A stretch of DNA of 64,000 nt, from NCBI RefSeq assembly GCF_901212655.1, contig NZ_CAAKON010000005.1, positions 97,910 to 161,909 of the forward strand, given 5' to 3'. Source of the DNA: Olsenella uli (GTDB lineage: Bacteria > Actinomycetota > Coriobacteriia > Coriobacteriales > Atopobiaceae). Position 1 is the first letter of the stretch. Every line of letters begins with the position of its first letter. Under the pieces are notes generated by a model, which was not told the origin of the DNA, made no database searches, and saw only the letters and a list, made by a program, of their open reading frames with translations. Positions 28,098 to 37,410 of the stretch are shown here, in pieces. The translations under genes were made by a program, and so were the position numbers.

Positions 28098-28122
28098 AAT
28101 CTAAGTCTGTATAAGATAGATT
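28098..28122 (-). promoter_or_regulatory. Heat-shock box upstream of clpB
   Basis: AATCTAAGT, 9 bases, ATAGATT, identical in both arms and in spacing to the dnaK box. Inside it TCTAAGT-N7-AGATAGA has the geometry of the HspR inverted repeat (7-N7-7). Confidence 0.7.
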
Positions 28123-28404
28123 TTCTCATACTTTACATGCAGGGCTAGACTGAAGAGCATCAGATTGCCAGTAAATTAGGTGCCATAGTGATCTTCAGGG
28201 AAAGCATGCACTGAGGGGAGATTCCCTGCCCGCCATGACGCCCGTCGCCGAATTTACCCGCAAGCCTGGGGAGATGATCTCCAAGCCGCATGAGACGCAA
28301 CCGACGCGAAGTCGCGCTTTGGCTATTCGGGCCTGTATTAGCTTCTAGGATCGTGCGTCATGGCAGCACCTCGTTGCGTCACGTGACAGCACGCGACCAT
28401 CCGC
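28123..28404. other. Intergenic region upstream of the clpB control region
   Basis: No gene seen. It contains short words such as GGGGAGATTCCCTGCC but no clear promoter or RNA. Confidence 0.4.
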
Positions 28405-28449
28405 CGAAAGAAATCGGCCGGCCCGGGACGCTAGCCCCGTGCCGGCCGA
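28405..28449 (-). terminator. Terminator of the dnaK operon
   Basis: On the minus strand TCGGCCGGC and GCCGGCCGA (9 bp) with an inner GGG/CCC stem, followed by TTTCTTTC. It is about 115 bases past the hspR stop. Confidence 0.85.
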
Positions 28450-28479
28450 CTCATGTGACATCAGATACCCGTGCGGGGG

Positions 28480-28535
28480 CACCCCACGGACGTGGCGACT
28501 CCCTACGGACGTAGCGGCACCCCACGGACGAGCGA
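28480..28535. repeat. Three tandem 19-base palindromic units
   Basis: Units at 28480, 28499 and 28518 of the form C(A/T)CCC(C/T)ACGGACGT. Unit 1 has CCACGGACGTGG and unit 2 CTACGGACGTAG: the two changes keep the palindrome. Unit 3 is broken (CCACGGACGAGC). They lie in the 3' untranslated part of the dnaK operon. Confidence 0.65.
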
Positions 28536-28564
28536 TGCCGCGCCACCCGCCAGCAGGCCCGTGG

Positions 28565-28987
28565 CTACTTCTCCACGTCGCCGTTGAGCAGGCCGCGCAT
28601 CACTGTATCGGGCGTCGCGCCCTCGTACTTCGCCAGCGCCGTGATGCGCTCGCGGGTGCGATACTCGCGCACCTGCTCCTCCAGCTCGCGCACACGGTCG
28701 CGAAGCTCGTCAATCTCGCGCTCCATCTCCTCCTCGTGCTCGCGCATGTCGAGGATGCGCACCACGCCAGCGAGGTTGATGCCCTCGTCCGTGAGCCGGC
28801 CGATGAGCCCCAGCCGGTCGATGTCCGCCTGCGAGTACAGGCGCGTGTTGCCACGGCTGCGCCCCGGGTTCACGAGGCCCTTCTGCTCGTAGACGCGCAG
28901 GGTCTGCGGATGCATGCCGGTGAGCTCGGCAGCGACGCTAATCATGTAGAGGGGCTTGTTGCGGCCCTCGTCGTCCTTGTGCGCCAT
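28565..28987 (-). CDS. hspR: Heat-shock repressor HspR, MerR family
   Basis: 140 residues. An N-terminal MerR-type winged helix (AAELTGMHPQTLRVYEQKGL, then SRGNTRLYSQADIDRL) and a C-terminal acidic coiled coil (EEEMEREIDELRDRVRELEE), the normal HspR layout. In actinobacteria HspR with DnaK as co-repressor shuts off dnaK, clpB and related genes by binding HAIR repeats. Here it is the last gene of the dnaK operon, 10 bases after dnaJ, so it would control its own synthesis. Confidence 0.93.
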   Translation of the reverse strand: MAHKDDEGRNKPLYMISVAAELTGMHPQTLRVYEQKGLVNPGRSRGNTRLYSQADIDRLGLIGRLTDEGINLAGVVRILDMREHEEEMEREIDELRDRVRELEEQVREYRTRERITALAKYEGATPDTVMRGLLNGDVEK

Positions 28988-28997
28988 AGCCGTCTCC

Positions 28998-29960
28998 CTA
29001 GGCCTTCGTGTTCATGTACTGCTCGACGTCCTTGCGGTAGTCGCGCTCGTCCGCGTCGCGCAGGGCCGTGAGCGCCTCGCGTTCCTTCTGGGTGAGGCGC
29101 GTGGGCACCTTGGCACGCACGGTCACGAGCATCGCGCCACGCGAGCCCTTGCGCTTGACGTTGGGCGCTCCCATCTCGCGGAAGCGGAACGTCTTGCCGT
29201 CCTGCGTGCCCGCGGGAACCTTGAGCAGCACGGTGCGGCCATCCGGCGTGGGCACATAGGTGCTCGCGCCCAGGGCCAGCTCCCACACGCTCATGGGCAG
29301 GTCCATACGCACGTCCGCGCCATCGCGCTTGAACAGCGGGTGGTCGGCCACGTTCGTGGTGATCACGAGGTCGCCGCGCGGGCCGCCGTTGGCGCCGTGC
29401 TCGCCATGGTTGCGGTAGCGGAGCTTCATGCCGTCATAGGCACCGGAGGGCACCTTCACGGTGAGGCTCTGGCGCTCGCCGCTGGAGGGCACCATGAAGG
29501 AGACTTCGCGGGTAGTGCCCTTGAAGGCCTCGTCAAACGTCAGGTCGATGGAGAGCGTCAGGTCACCGCCACGCTGGGGTCTGCGCGCCTGCTGGGCACC
29601 CATCCCGCCAAAGATGGACGAGAAGTCGAAGCCGCCGCCAAACGCGCCATCGCCGTTGCGGATGTTGTTGAAGACGTCAGACCAGTCGCCGCCCACGTTG
29701 GTGGTGTAGGTGGTGTAGCCGCCGTTGCCGCCAAAGCCCGCTCCGGGAATGCCACCAAACTGCAGCATCTGGTCGTATTCGCGACGCTTCTTCTCGTCGG
29801 AGAGAGTCTCGTAGGCCTCGCTGACCTCCTTGAACTTCTGCTCGTCTCCGCCCCTGTCGGGGTGATACTTCACCGCGAGCTTGCGGAACGCCTTGCGGAT
29901 GTCATCCGTAGAGGCGTCTTTCTTGACGCCCAACACGTCGTAGAAGTTCTTCTGTGCCAT
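28998..29960 (-). CDS. dnaJ: DnaJ-type co-chaperone without zinc finger
   Basis: 320 residues. J domain at residues 1-70 with the HPD motif ([13 protein letters not shown]), a Gly/Phe linker ([10 protein letters not shown]), then two C-terminal substrate-binding domains. No cysteines of the CxxCxGxG zinc centre occur, so it is type II (CbpA-like). It stimulates DnaK ATPase and delivers clients. The start at 29960 has AAAGGGGG 10 bases upstream; the longer frame adds 23 unrelated residues. Between grpE and hspR. Confidence 0.93.
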   Translation of the reverse strand: MAQKNFYDVLGVKKDASTDDIRKAFRKLAVKYHPDRGGDEQKFKEVSEAYETLSDEKKRREYDQMLQFGGIPGAGFGGNGGYTTYTTNVGGDWSDVFNNIRNGDGAFGGGFDFSSIFGGMGAQQARRPQRGGDLTLSIDLTFDEAFKGTTREVSFMVPSSGERQSLTVKVPSGAYDGMKLRYRNHGEHGANGGPRGDLVITTNVADHPLFKRDGADVRMDLPMSVWELALGASTYVPTPDGRTVLLKVPAGTQDGKTFRFREMGAPNVKRKGSRGAMLVTVRAKVPTRLTQKEREALTALRDADERDYRKDVEQYMNTKA

Positions 29961-30054
29961 GGCGAAGGCACCCCCTTTCAATCGGGATACTCGGGCGCGG
30001 CAACCATCGCCGCGCCATACAACGGGCACGATGCGGAGCGCACCGTGCTCAAGA

Positions 30055-30093
30055 CAAAGCGCGCGCCCGGGCTGAGGCCCTGACGCGCGCCGG
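30055..30093 (-). terminator. Possible attenuator between grpE and dnaJ
   Basis: GC-rich hairpin on the minus strand (GCGCGCGTCAGGGC with GCCCGGGCGCGCGC) followed by TTTGTCTT, just after the grpE stop. It may lower dnaJ and hspR expression relative to dnaK and grpE. Confidence 0.5.
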
Positions 30094-30095
30094 AC

Positions 30096-30926
30096 TTACT
30101 TGCTCTCGGCAGCCTTGCCGTCGCCCGGGGCCTCACCCTCCGGCTCGGCCGGACGCTTGGCGCCGCCGTAGGAGACGGTCACCATCGCCGGACGAACGAC
30201 CTTGCCGCCCAGGCGATAGCCCTTCTGGTACACGTCGGCCACCGTCTCGTCGTAGACGTCCGGGTTTTCGACGCGGCCTACCGCCTGGTGGTCCATCGGG
30301 TTGAAGGCTTCGCCCGCCGGGTCGATGACCTCCACGCCCTGCTTCTCGAGCACGGAGACCACCTTGGCGTGCACGGCGGAAACGCCGTCCACGAGCTGCT
30401 TGGCAACCTCGTCGCCCTCCGCCGCGGTCTGGGCGTGCGCGATGGCGCGCTCCAGATCATCAATGGCAGGAAGCAGGTCCTTCACCAGGCCCTCGCACGC
30501 GCGCTCGTGCTCAACGACGCGCTCGCGCTCGGTGCGGCGACGATAGTTCTCCCAATCTGCCTGGAGTCGGGAGAGGCGGTCGGCGGAGGCAGCTGCCTCG
30601 GCCTTGGCCGCGGCGATGTCATCGGCCACGCCGGCGAGCTTCTTGTTCAGCTCGTCGCGCTCGGCGCGCAGCGAATCCGCCTCGGACTTGAAGTCTGAGC
30701 TGGCGGCGGCGTCGCCCGCACGCTTGGCCGCCTCGACCATGGCGTCCTCGTCCATGACCTCGCCCTCCGCAGGCACGGCGTCCTTGGACGCCTGGGCCTC
30801 CGCGGCCTCGTCCTTCTTGGGCTCCTCGCCCTCGACCTCGATGTCTACCTTCACGTCGCCTCCCTCGCGCTCCTCGGCGGGGGCAGCCGCCCCCGCGCGC
30901 TTCTCGTTCTCGTCAGAGCGAGCCAT
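30096..30926 (-). CDS. grpE: Nucleotide-exchange factor GrpE
   Basis: 276 residues, long for GrpE because of an acidic, Ala/Glu-rich N-terminal extension of about 110 residues. Then a long coiled coil (ADWENYRRRTERERVVEHE) and the beta-wing with VIDPAGEAFNPMDHQAVGRV and VYQKGYRLGGKVVRPAMVTV. It releases ADP from DnaK. The ATG at 30926 is preferred over the GTG at 30935 because GAGGGG then stands at a proper 8 bases. 15 bases after the dnaK stop. Confidence 0.94.
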   Translation of the reverse strand: MARSDENEKRAGAAAPAEEREGGDVKVDIEVEGEEPKKDEAAEAQASKDAVPAEGEVMDEDAMVEAAKRAGDAAASSDFKSEADSLRAERDELNKKLAGVADDIAAAKAEAAASADRLSRLQADWENYRRRTERERVVEHERACEGLVKDLLPAIDDLERAIAHAQTAAEGDEVAKQLVDGVSAVHAKVVSVLEKQGVEVIDPAGEAFNPMDHQAVGRVENPDVYDETVADVYQKGYRLGGKVVRPAMVTVSYGGAKRPAEPEGEAPGDGKAAESK

Positions 30927-30941
30927 ACCGCTCACCCCTCG

Positions 30942-32855
30942 TTACTTGTTGTCCTTGTCGTCGTCCACGACCTCGTAGTCGGCGTCGACCACGTCATCCT
31001 GGCCGGCGTCCTGGGCACCAGCGGCGCCGGCGTTGCCAGAGGCGGCGTCAGCCTGCGTGCTGGAGTAGACGACCTCGGCAAGCTTGTGGCCGACCTCCTG
31101 CAGCTTGTCGCCGGCGGCCTTGATGGCGTCCACGTCGTGGCCGTCGAGGGCCTTCTTGGCCTCGGCAACCGCGTCCTCGGCCTGCTTCTTCATGTCAGCC
31201 GGGACCTTGTCGCCAAGCTCCTTCACGGTCTGCTCGGTGCTGTAGGCAAGGGAGTCGGTCTGGTTGCGGACCTCAATCTCGTCCTTGCGCTTCTTGTCCT
31301 CCTCGGCGTGGGACTCGGCGTCCTTCACCATGCGGTCGACCTCGTCGTCAGAAAGCGCCGTGGAGCCCGAGATGGTAATCTGCTGCTCCTTGCCGGTGCC
31401 CTTGTCCTTGGCCGTGACCTTCACGATGCCGTTGGCGTCGATGTCAAACGTAACCTCAATCTGAGGCACGCCACGACGGGCCGCGGGGATGCCGGTGAGC
31501 TGGAACTTACCGAGGGACTTGTTGTCCGCGGCCATCTCACGCTCGCCCTGCAGGACGTTGATCTCGACGGACGTTTGGTTGTCGGCGGCCGTGGAGTAGA
31601 CTTCGGTCTTGGAGGTCGGAATCGTGGTGTTGCGGTCAATCATCTTGGTCATGACGCCGCCCATGGTCTCAACGCCCAGGGACAGCGGCGTGACATCGAG
31701 CAGCAGGATGCCGGAGACGTCGCCGGTGAGCACGCCGCCCTGGACGGCAGCGCCGTCAGCAACGACCTCGTCCGGGTTCACGGACATGTTCGGCTGCTTG
31801 CCGGTCATCTGCTTGACGAGCTCCTGGACAGCCGGCATACGGCTGGAACCACCGACGAGGATGACCTCGTTGACCTCGGAGAGCTGAAGGTTGGCGTCGT
31901 GCAGGGCCTTGGTGACAGGAGCCTTGCAGCGATCGAGCAGGTCACGGGTGATCTTCTCGAACTCGGCGCGAGTCAGCGTGTAGTTGAGGTGCTTCGGGCC
32001 CGTGGCGTCAGCCGTGATGAACGGCAGGTTAATCTGGGCCTGCTGGGCGCTCGAGAGCTCCTTCTTGGCGTTCTCGGCGGCCTCCTTCAGGCGCTGCAGG
32101 GCCATGGGGTCCTTGCGCAGGTCGATGTTGTTCTCCTGCTGGAACTTGTCAGCCATCCAGTCGATGACGCGCTGGTCCCAGTCATCGCCGCCCAGGTGGT
32201 TGTCGCCGTTGGTGGCGAGAACCTCAACCACGCCGTCGGCGAGGTCGAGCAGCGAGACGTCAAAGGTGCCGCCGCCCAGGTCGAACACGAGGACCTTCTG
32301 GTCGATGTCCTTCTTGTCCAGGCCGTAGGCAAGCGCGGCGGCCGTGGGCTCGTTGACGATACGCTTGACGTTGAGGCCCGCGATCTTGCCGGCGTCCTTG
32401 GTGGCCTGACGCTGGGCGTCATTGAAGTAGGCAGGGACGGTGATGACGGCGTCCGTGACGGTCTCGCCGAGGTACTTCTCCGCGTCGGCCTTCATCTTGG
32501 ACAGAATCATGGCGCTGACCTGCTCGGGCGTGTAGTCCTCGCCGTTAATCTCGACGACGGCACGGCCGCCCTGGCCCTCCTTGACCTTGTACGGCACGGT
32601 CTTGAGCTCAGAGGCGACCTCGCTGTACTTGCGGCCCATGAAGCGCTTGATGGAGAACACGGTGTTCTGCGGGTTGGTCACGGCCTGGTTCTTGGCGGCC
32701 TTACCAACGATGCGGTCGCCGTCGGAACGAAAGCCCACGACGGACGGGGTGGTGCGGTCGCCCTCGGCGTTCACGATGATGGTGGGCTGACCGCCCTCGA
32801 GGACCGCCATGGCGGAGTTAGTAGTACCGAGGTCGATGCCGAGAATCTTGCTCAT
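30942..32855 (-). CDS. dnaK: Chaperone DnaK (Hsp70)
   Basis: 637 residues. ATPase domain signatures [34 protein letters not shown] and [17 protein letters not shown], then the linker and substrate-binding domain ([17 protein letters not shown]) and an acidic tail ending in a cluster of Asp. First gene of the operon dnaK-grpE-dnaJ-hspR. The start at 32855 has AAAGGAA upstream; the leader is about 160 bases with two strong GC hairpins (near 32880-32945). Confidence 0.97.
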   Translation of the reverse strand: MSKILGIDLGTTNSAMAVLEGGQPTIIVNAEGDRTTPSVVGFRSDGDRIVGKAAKNQAVTNPQNTVFSIKRFMGRKYSEVASELKTVPYKVKEGQGGRAVVEINGEDYTPEQVSAMILSKMKADAEKYLGETVTDAVITVPAYFNDAQRQATKDAGKIAGLNVKRIVNEPTAAALAYGLDKKDIDQKVLVFDLGGGTFDVSLLDLADGVVEVLATNGDNHLGGDDWDQRVIDWMADKFQQENNIDLRKDPMALQRLKEAAENAKKELSSAQQAQINLPFITADATGPKHLNYTLTRAEFEKITRDLLDRCKAPVTKALHDANLQLSEVNEVILVGGSSRMPAVQELVKQMTGKQPNMSVNPDEVVADGAAVQGGVLTGDVSGILLLDVTPLSLGVETMGGVMTKMIDRNTTIPTSKTEVYSTAADNQTSVEINVLQGEREMAADNKSLGKFQLTGIPAARRGVPQIEVTFDIDANGIVKVTAKDKGTGKEQQITISGSTALSDDEVDRMVKDAESHAEEDKKRKDEIEVRNQTDSLAYSTEQTVKELGDKVPADMKKQAEDAVAEAKKALDGHDVDAIKAAGDKLQEVGHKLAEVVYSSTQADAASGNAGAAGAQDAGQDDVVDADYEVVDDDKDNK

Positions 32856-33012
32856 AATTGGCACGTTCCTTTCTTGTCTGCGCGGCGACGGTCTGTCGCG
32901 CCGCGGCGTCTGGCCGGCCGGAACCGCCGTACGGCGGCGACCGGCCTACCCGCTTACGCGGGCGCGTTTGTTACTGCTCACTATATATCCTCTGCGCGCC
33001 CAACTTATACAT

Positions 33013-33037
33013 AATCTAAGTGGGATTGAGATAGATT
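33013..33037 (-). promoter_or_regulatory. Heat-shock box upstream of the dnaK operon
   Basis: AATCTAAGT, 9 bases, ATAGATT; same arms and spacing as before clpB. About 160 bases before the dnaK start. Confidence 0.7.
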
Positions 33038-33493
33038 TTTTGGTTCACACAATATAGGTGAGGCTCGGCGCGCGGCACAACACCCCACATACGCTTGGCA
33101 TAGCGTCCAAAACACCGGCAGCACACAAGCGCCTGGCGCAGATTGGCATAGCCACCATCCGGCATTCCCACGTGCCCCGTACGACGGTTTGCGCGCAATG
33201 CCCCTGCTCCATTCGGGCTCTCCTCGGCCCGGAAGAACCTCTACTGCGGCATACGCAGCTAGTATGTCTGCGTCCAATCCCCTCAAGCCAGGGAGCTGCC
33301 ATTGACGCTTGTCCAATCGATGTAAATCCCTACAACATGTGGGGATTTATCACGACGAACAGACGTCGAAATTACATTCAATTCCGGTGTTGCAAAGCCG
33401 GCCACAGTTGGTATTCTCCAATAAAGAAGCAGCTAGAAAGGTTGCCAAGGCTTACTTTTCTAACTGTCTGCAACTCTGACGAAGGAGATCATC
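33038..33493. other. Long intergenic region upstream of ferredoxin
   Basis: About 450 bases without a credible gene. A perfect hairpin AAATCCCTACA/TGTGGGGATTT with a 3-base loop stands at 33324-33348 and could be an operator or RNA stem. AT content rises towards the ferredoxin start, where GAAGGAG precedes the ATG. Confidence 0.5.
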
Positions 33494-33682
33494 ATGGCTC
33501 ATCCTGTTATTGATGCCGACGAGTGCATCAGCTGCGGCGTCTGCGTCGACACCTGCCCCTGCGACGTTCTCGAGCTCGGCGACTCCAGCGCTGAGGTCAA
33601 GGACGAGGATTCCTGCGTGGGCTGCGGCTCCTGCCAGGAGGCCTGCCCCGCCGGCGCCATCACCGAGATTGCCGAGGACTAG
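33494..33682 (+). CDS. 2[4Fe-4S] ferredoxin
   Basis: Small electron carrier of 62 residues with two clostridial-type cluster motifs, CISCGVCVDTCPCD and CVGCGSCQEACP. Such ferredoxins pass electrons to and from pyruvate oxidoreductases, hydrogenases or radical-SAM enzymes in anaerobes. GAAGGAG stands 7 bases before the ATG. Single gene. Confidence 0.95.
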   Translation: MAHPVIDADECISCGVCVDTCPCDVLELGDSSAEVKDEDSCVGCGSCQEACPAGAITEIAED

Positions 33683-33689
33683 CTCCTCG

Positions 33690-34002
33690 TCTGAGGGCCC
33701 TGCCCTCGCGCGCCGGGAGATCCGACGCCTGGTTGGATGCGGCCGGCGTAGGCCGGATGCGTCCAACACCCGCTAGCCACTGTACTCGTCATCAGACGCC
33801 CCACTTGGGGCCTTCCGGTAGACGCGGCCAGATGGCTGGCGGCCCATTAGGGGAAGAGGCCTAGTCGCGGAGAGGCGACCGGGCATTTGCCGGGACGTGG
33901 AGAGGCGCCTCGGCACACGGCTGGAATCTACCAGCAATGCGCCACGGGGGCCTTTGGGCTGGGCGCGCAAGAGGGGCGGACCGTTGGTCCGCCCCTCTTT
34001 TT
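33690..34002 (+). ncRNA. Structured stretch ending in a terminator; possible small RNA or 3' RNA
   Basis: Between the ferredoxin stop and a strong terminator lie about 290 bases with a run of hairpins: GTTGGA/TCCAAC enclosing CCGGC/GCCGG (33731-33768), GGCCTAGTCGCGG and GGCGACCGGGC region, and GCGCCTCGGCAC. No frame is coding-like. It does not match the cores of known riboswitches, 6S, SRP or RNase P RNA that I can recall. It could be an independent RNA or an extended 3' end of the ferredoxin mRNA. Confidence 0.3.
33971..34002 (+). terminator. Strong terminator 290 bases after ferredoxin
   Basis: 12-bp perfect arms GAGGGGCGGACC and GGTCCGCCCCTC with a 3-base loop, then TTTTT. Confidence 0.92.
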
Positions 34003-34034
34003 CATGGGACCCCCCGAGTCGCGCGCCCCGCGCG

Positions 34035-34093
34035 TTTCTTTTCATGCAGCTCGCGAGTTGTGCGAGTCACTTTCTTTTCATACAACTCACGAG
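34035..34093. repeat. 23-base direct repeat before the Nif3 fragment
   Basis: TTTCTTTTCAT(G/A)CA(G/A)CTC at 34035 and 34071, with three transitions and a 36-base period. The second copy runs into GAGGAGAG, the only ribosome-site-like sequence before the following frame. Confidence 0.65.
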
Positions 34094-34677
34094 GAGAGCT
34101 CATTGATTCGATAAAGGCATTCTGCCGGGGCACAGACTCGAAGGGAAACTCGATAAATCCCGTCACAACGCGCGATCAAGTGCTGTACGGGGATATCAAT
34201 CAGGAGTGCACGGGTATCGTAACGACCATCTACGCATCGCCAGAAGTCATCCGCGCCGCTGCGAAACAGGGGGCGAACCTGGTCATATGCCACGAGACGT
34301 GCTTCTGGTGCCGTGGTGGCAAGACGGAGTGGCTCGCCGATAATCCAGTCTTTCGGGCCAAGCGAGCTTTGCTCGACGAATGCGGCATTGCCGTATGGCG
34401 GTGCCACGACTATATCCATTCCGGCATCCCCGTTGGCCCGGGAGGAAGCTATATCGATGGCATCTTCTATGGCCTTGCCCAGAAGCTCGGATGGACTAGC
34501 TACTCAAATGGTGACTTCTTCCGCAAATGTGCCATTACGCTTGGGCATTTTGACACCGAAGAGCCTGGCATGGAGTATATGGCCGAATGGCTTCCAAGCG
34601 CATTGGGGGACGAAGGTGATGGCCTGCCAATCAGCTATGTACAGGCCGGCGGGTTCTCGCGCTACCTATGCGCATAA
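34060..34677 (+). pseudogene. Nif3-family protein fragment
   Basis: About 200 residues related to the Nif3/DUF34 dinuclear-metal proteins: GIVTTIYASPEVIRAAAKQG, then ANLVICHETCFW (metal-ligand His-Glu region), AKRALLDECGIAVWRCHDY. Relatives of about 270 residues continue for another 60-70 residues with a second metal motif near the C terminus, which is absent here. No ATG lies upstream in frame: the only options are a GTG at 34060 without ribosome site or a non-standard ATT at 34099 after GAGGAGAG. It is best read as a gene truncated at the 3' end and damaged at the start. Confidence 0.6.
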
Positions 34678-34688
34678 ACAATGGACTC

Positions 34689-34718
34689 GAGCCCGCCAGC
34701 CGTTGGGCTGACGGGCTC
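34689..34718. other. Hairpin between Nif3 fragment and dapH
   Basis: Arms GAGCCCGCCAGCC and GGCTGACGGGCTC around a 4-base loop. No T-run on either strand. It may block read-through between the two converging genes. Confidence 0.55.
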
Positions 34719-34778
34719 GCAATGTGAGCGGCTCTCTTCGATGAGCTGCCGACAGTGAGGCTGCCTTAGGGGCCTTGC

Positions 34779-35486
34779 CTACAGATTCCTGAGCGCGTCG
34801 ACGAGGGAGACCTTGCCCGCGGCGACCTCGTCGGCCTGCTTGATGACCTTCGCGGGCACGCCGGCCACCACGGCGCCGGCGGGAACGTCCTCGACGCACA
34901 CTGCGCCAGCGGCCACCACAGCGCCCTTGCCCACGCGCACGCCCTCGAGCACCACAGCGTTCGCGCCGATGAGCACGTCGTCCTCGATGATGACGGGCGT
35001 GGCGCTCGCCGGCTCCACCACGCCGGCCAGCACGGTGCCAGCGCCGATGTGGCAGTGCTTGCCTACCGTGGCACGGCCGCCCAGCACGGCGCCCATGTCG
35101 ATCATGGTGCCCTCGCCGATCACCGAGCCGATGTTGATGACGGCACCCATCATGATGACGGCGTTATCGCCAATCTCAACGCGATCGCGGATGATGGCGC
35201 CGGGCTCGATGCGCGCGTGCGCGCCCTTGAGGTCGAGCAGGGGCACGCCGGAGTTGCGACGGTCGTTCTCGACCACGCAGTCCTCGATGTCGCCCGTGGC
35301 CTGGGCGGCAACGAGCACGGGACGGAGGTCTTCCCACTCGCCAAAGACCACGCGGCCCTCGGGTGTGCCAAAGACGTGAGCCTCGCCGTAGTCCACCTCG
35401 ACTCCCTCGCGCTCGCGAACGTAGACCTTCACGGGCGTCTTCTTGGGGGCAGAGGCAATGAAGTTGATGATTTCCTGAGCGTCCAT
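34779..35486 (-). CDS. dapH: Tetrahydrodipicolinate N-acetyltransferase
   Basis: 235 residues. It acetylates tetrahydrodipicolinate from acetyl-CoA in the acetylase branch of meso-DAP/lysine synthesis. The N-terminal alpha/beta part ([20 protein letters not shown]) is followed by left-handed beta-helix hexapeptide repeats ([20 protein letters not shown], then [26 protein letters not shown]). The start at 35486 has AAAGGA upstream. It is separated from dapB by 233 bases that hold repeat copy C, so it may be partly uncoupled from the lysA-dapA-dapB transcript. Confidence 0.92.
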   Translation of the reverse strand: MDAQEIINFIASAPKKTPVKVYVREREGVEVDYGEAHVFGTPEGRVVFGEWEDLRPVLVAAQATGDIEDCVVENDRRNSGVPLLDLKGAHARIEPGAIIRDRVEIGDNAVIMMGAVINIGSVIGEGTMIDMGAVLGGRATVGKHCHIGAGTVLAGVVEPASATPVIIEDDVLIGANAVVLEGVRVGKGAVVAAGAVCVEDVPAGAVVAGVPAKVIKQADEVAAGKVSLVDALRNL

Positions 35487-35520
35487 CGAATTCCTTTCAA
35501 TACCGAATTGAGTCACCGTT

Positions 35521-35630
35521 GCCGTCTACTTTGACTCATTTTCCTGACAAACAGGAGACGGCAGCGGGGGCGTCGCAGACCCTACCGCCGTCCGCTTCGA
35601 CTCTTTTCCCCGACTCAAAGCGGACGGCGG
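35521..35630. repeat. TGACTCA hairpin repeat, copy C
   Basis: Two hairpins in a row. The first has arms GCCGTCT/AGACGGC (35521-35562) with TTTGACTCATTTTCC in the loop; the second has perfect 13-bp arms CCGCCGTCCGCTT (35585-35597) and AAGCGGACGGCGG (35618-35630) with GACTC words in the loop. It shares 22 identical bases with copy A (same strand) and 22 with copy B (opposite strand). It lies between dapB and dapH. Confidence 0.78.
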
Positions 35631-35719
35631 CGGAGCCAACGACCCAGCTCAGCGAGCCGGCGGCGGACCATAGGCAGGAAGGGGCGTCGGCCAAGCCACC
35701 GGGGCAGAGGCGGCGGCCC

Positions 35720-36529
35720 CTACGCGAACATAACCGCGTCGAAGTCGTACCAGCCGGCGGACTTACCGGCCATCTTGCGCGCCGCGGCGAGGGCCCCGTT
35801 GACGAAGATCTGGCGGCTCGTGGCGCGATGCGTGAGCGAGACCTCCTCGTCGGGCCCGAAGAACGACACGGTGTGCACACCGGCGACCGTGCCTCCGCGC
35901 AGCGAGTGCATGCCCACCTCGCGTGGGTCGCGAGCCCCCACCATGCCGTGACGGCCGTACGCCGGGTGGTACTCGCCGCGCCCCGCGGCCTCCTCGGCAT
36001 CGATCACCGCATCGAGCAGCAGGTTCGCCGTGCCGCTGGGGGCATCGACCTTCTGGTTGTGGTGCGTCTCGACGATCTCCACGTCAAAGCCGGGAAGCTC
36101 GCGAGCCACAAGCTCCGTGGCATGGCGCAGCGCCGCCACGCCCAGCGAGTAGTTGCCCGAGTGCAGCACGGCAGCCACCTCGGCGAGCGAGCGGAGCTCA
36201 GCCATCTGGGCCTCGTCGTAGCCCGTCGTGCCCGAGACGAGGGCGGCACCCGTACGGCGCACGTACGCCGCCACCGCGGGCAGCGTTGCCACATTGGAGA
36301 AATCCACAAGCACATCGGCTGCGGGGGCGTCATCAGCAGCACTCAGATCAAAGCCGATCTGGGCCACAACCTCGAACGCCGGCTCGTCCGCCTCGGTGCG
36401 GGCGGCCTCGGCGGTGGCGCGAACGAGCGTGCCCATGCGTCCCTCACCCATGATGGCGAGCCTGATGGCGCCGGAAGACGCCTGGCCGCCCGCGGCGACG
36501 CCCTGCTCGCACGCGCTACTCAATGACAC
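35720..36529 (-). CDS. dapB: 4-hydroxy-tetrahydrodipicolinate reductase
   Basis: NAD(P)H-dependent reductase of lysine/DAP synthesis, up to 269 residues. Rossmann start (RLAIMGEGRMGTLV), SGTTGYDEAQM, and the catalytic motif VETHHNQKVDAPSGTANLLL with the His-His pair and the Lys. The GTG at 36529 overlaps the dapA stop by 14 bases; a TTG at 36523 has the better distance to AAGGAGG and may be the real start. Translationally coupled to dapA either way. Confidence 0.93.
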   Translation of the reverse strand: MSLSSACEQGVAAGGQASSGAIRLAIMGEGRMGTLVRATAEAARTEADEPAFEVVAQIGFDLSAADDAPAADVLVDFSNVATLPAVAAYVRRTGAALVSGTTGYDEAQMAELRSLAEVAAVLHSGNYSLGVAALRHATELVARELPGFDVEIVETHHNQKVDAPSGTANLLLDAVIDAEEAAGRGEYHPAYGRHGMVGARDPREVGMHSLRGGTVAGVHTVSFFGPDEEVSLTHRATSRQIFVNGALAAARKMAGKSAGWYDFDAVMFA

Positions 36530-37406
36530 CAGCCTCCTTCAGGGCCTCGACCAGCACGGCCTTGGGCCCCTCGCTCATCTGATACAGCGGCAGGCGGTAG
36601 TTCGCCCCGATGAGGCCCATCTGCGCGAGGGCCTCCTTCACCGGAATGGGGTTGACCTCGCCAAACAGAGCCGAGATGAGCGGTTGCCCCGCGACCTGAA
36701 TCTTCGTGGCCCACGCCACGTCGCCGTCTAGGTAGGCGCGGCACATCTCATGAACGAGGGCCGGCTGCACGTCGGCCCAGACGCTGATCGTGCCGGACGC
36801 GCCAAGCGCCATGAGTGGCACCGTCAGTGCGTCCTCGCCCGAGTACATGCGGAAGTCGTCGGAAAGATACTGGGCGATGCTCGCGGCGTAGGACACGCTA
36901 CCGCTGGCCTCCTTGATGCCCATGACGTTGGGGTGCTCGGCCAGGCGCTCCACGTTGCGCACGCTGATAGAGCAGCCCGTGCGCCCCGGGATGTTGTAGA
37001 GGATGCAGGGAATGTCCGTGGCATCAGCCGTGTGCTTGAGGTGCTGGTAGATGCCCTCCTCGTTGGACTTGTTGTAGTAGGGCGAGATGATGAGCAGTGC
37101 GTCGGCGCCAAGCTCCTGATAGGTCAGGCTCTTGGACGTCTGCACGGCAGTGCAGTTGGAACCGGAGCCCGCAATGACCGGCACGCGCCCGGCCACGTGG
37201 TCCACCACGAACTTCACGACGGAGTTGTCCTCCTCGTCGGTCATCGTGGCGCTCTCGCCGGTGGTGCCCAGCGTGAGGATGGCATCGGTGCCCTGCTCCA
37301 CGTGGAACTCAACGAGGCGCTCGAGCTGGTCGAAGTTGACGGACCCATCCTCGTTGAACGGGGTGACGAGGGCGACGATGGAGCCCTCGAGCTTGCGTAC
37401 GTCCAT
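36516..37406 (-). CDS. dapA: 4-hydroxy-tetrahydrodipicolinate synthase
   Basis: Class I aldolase that condenses pyruvate with aspartate semialdehyde. 296 residues; Schiff-base Lys in VMGIKEASGSV, catalytic Tyr in CILYNIPGRTG, Thr-Thr in TLGTTGESATM. The start at 37406 gives the standard N terminus; the longer frame to 37775 is an out-of-phase extension inside lysA. It starts 4 bases after lysA ends. Confidence 0.95.
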   Translation of the reverse strand: MDVRKLEGSIVALVTPFNEDGSVNFDQLERLVEFHVEQGTDAILTLGTTGESATMTDEEDNSVVKFVVDHVAGRVPVIAGSGSNCTAVQTSKSLTYQELGADALLIISPYYNKSNEEGIYQHLKHTADATDIPCILYNIPGRTGCSISVRNVERLAEHPNVMGIKEASGSVSYAASIAQYLSDDFRMYSGEDALTVPLMALGASGTISVWADVQPALVHEMCRAYLDGDVAWATKIQVAGQPLISALFGEVNPIPVKEALAQMGLIGANYRLPLYQMSEGPKAVLVEALKEAGVIE

Positions 37407-37410
37407 ACGC

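Noticed and set aside
33058..33513. 151-residue frame overlapping the ferredoxin start
   Set aside because: No ribosome site, no family, ends inside the ferredoxin gene; looks non-coding.
34035..34106. Short frame MQLASCASHFL... ending at the possible Nif3 start, as a leader peptide
   Set aside because: It lies within the direct repeat, lacks a ribosome site, and there is no sign of attenuation.
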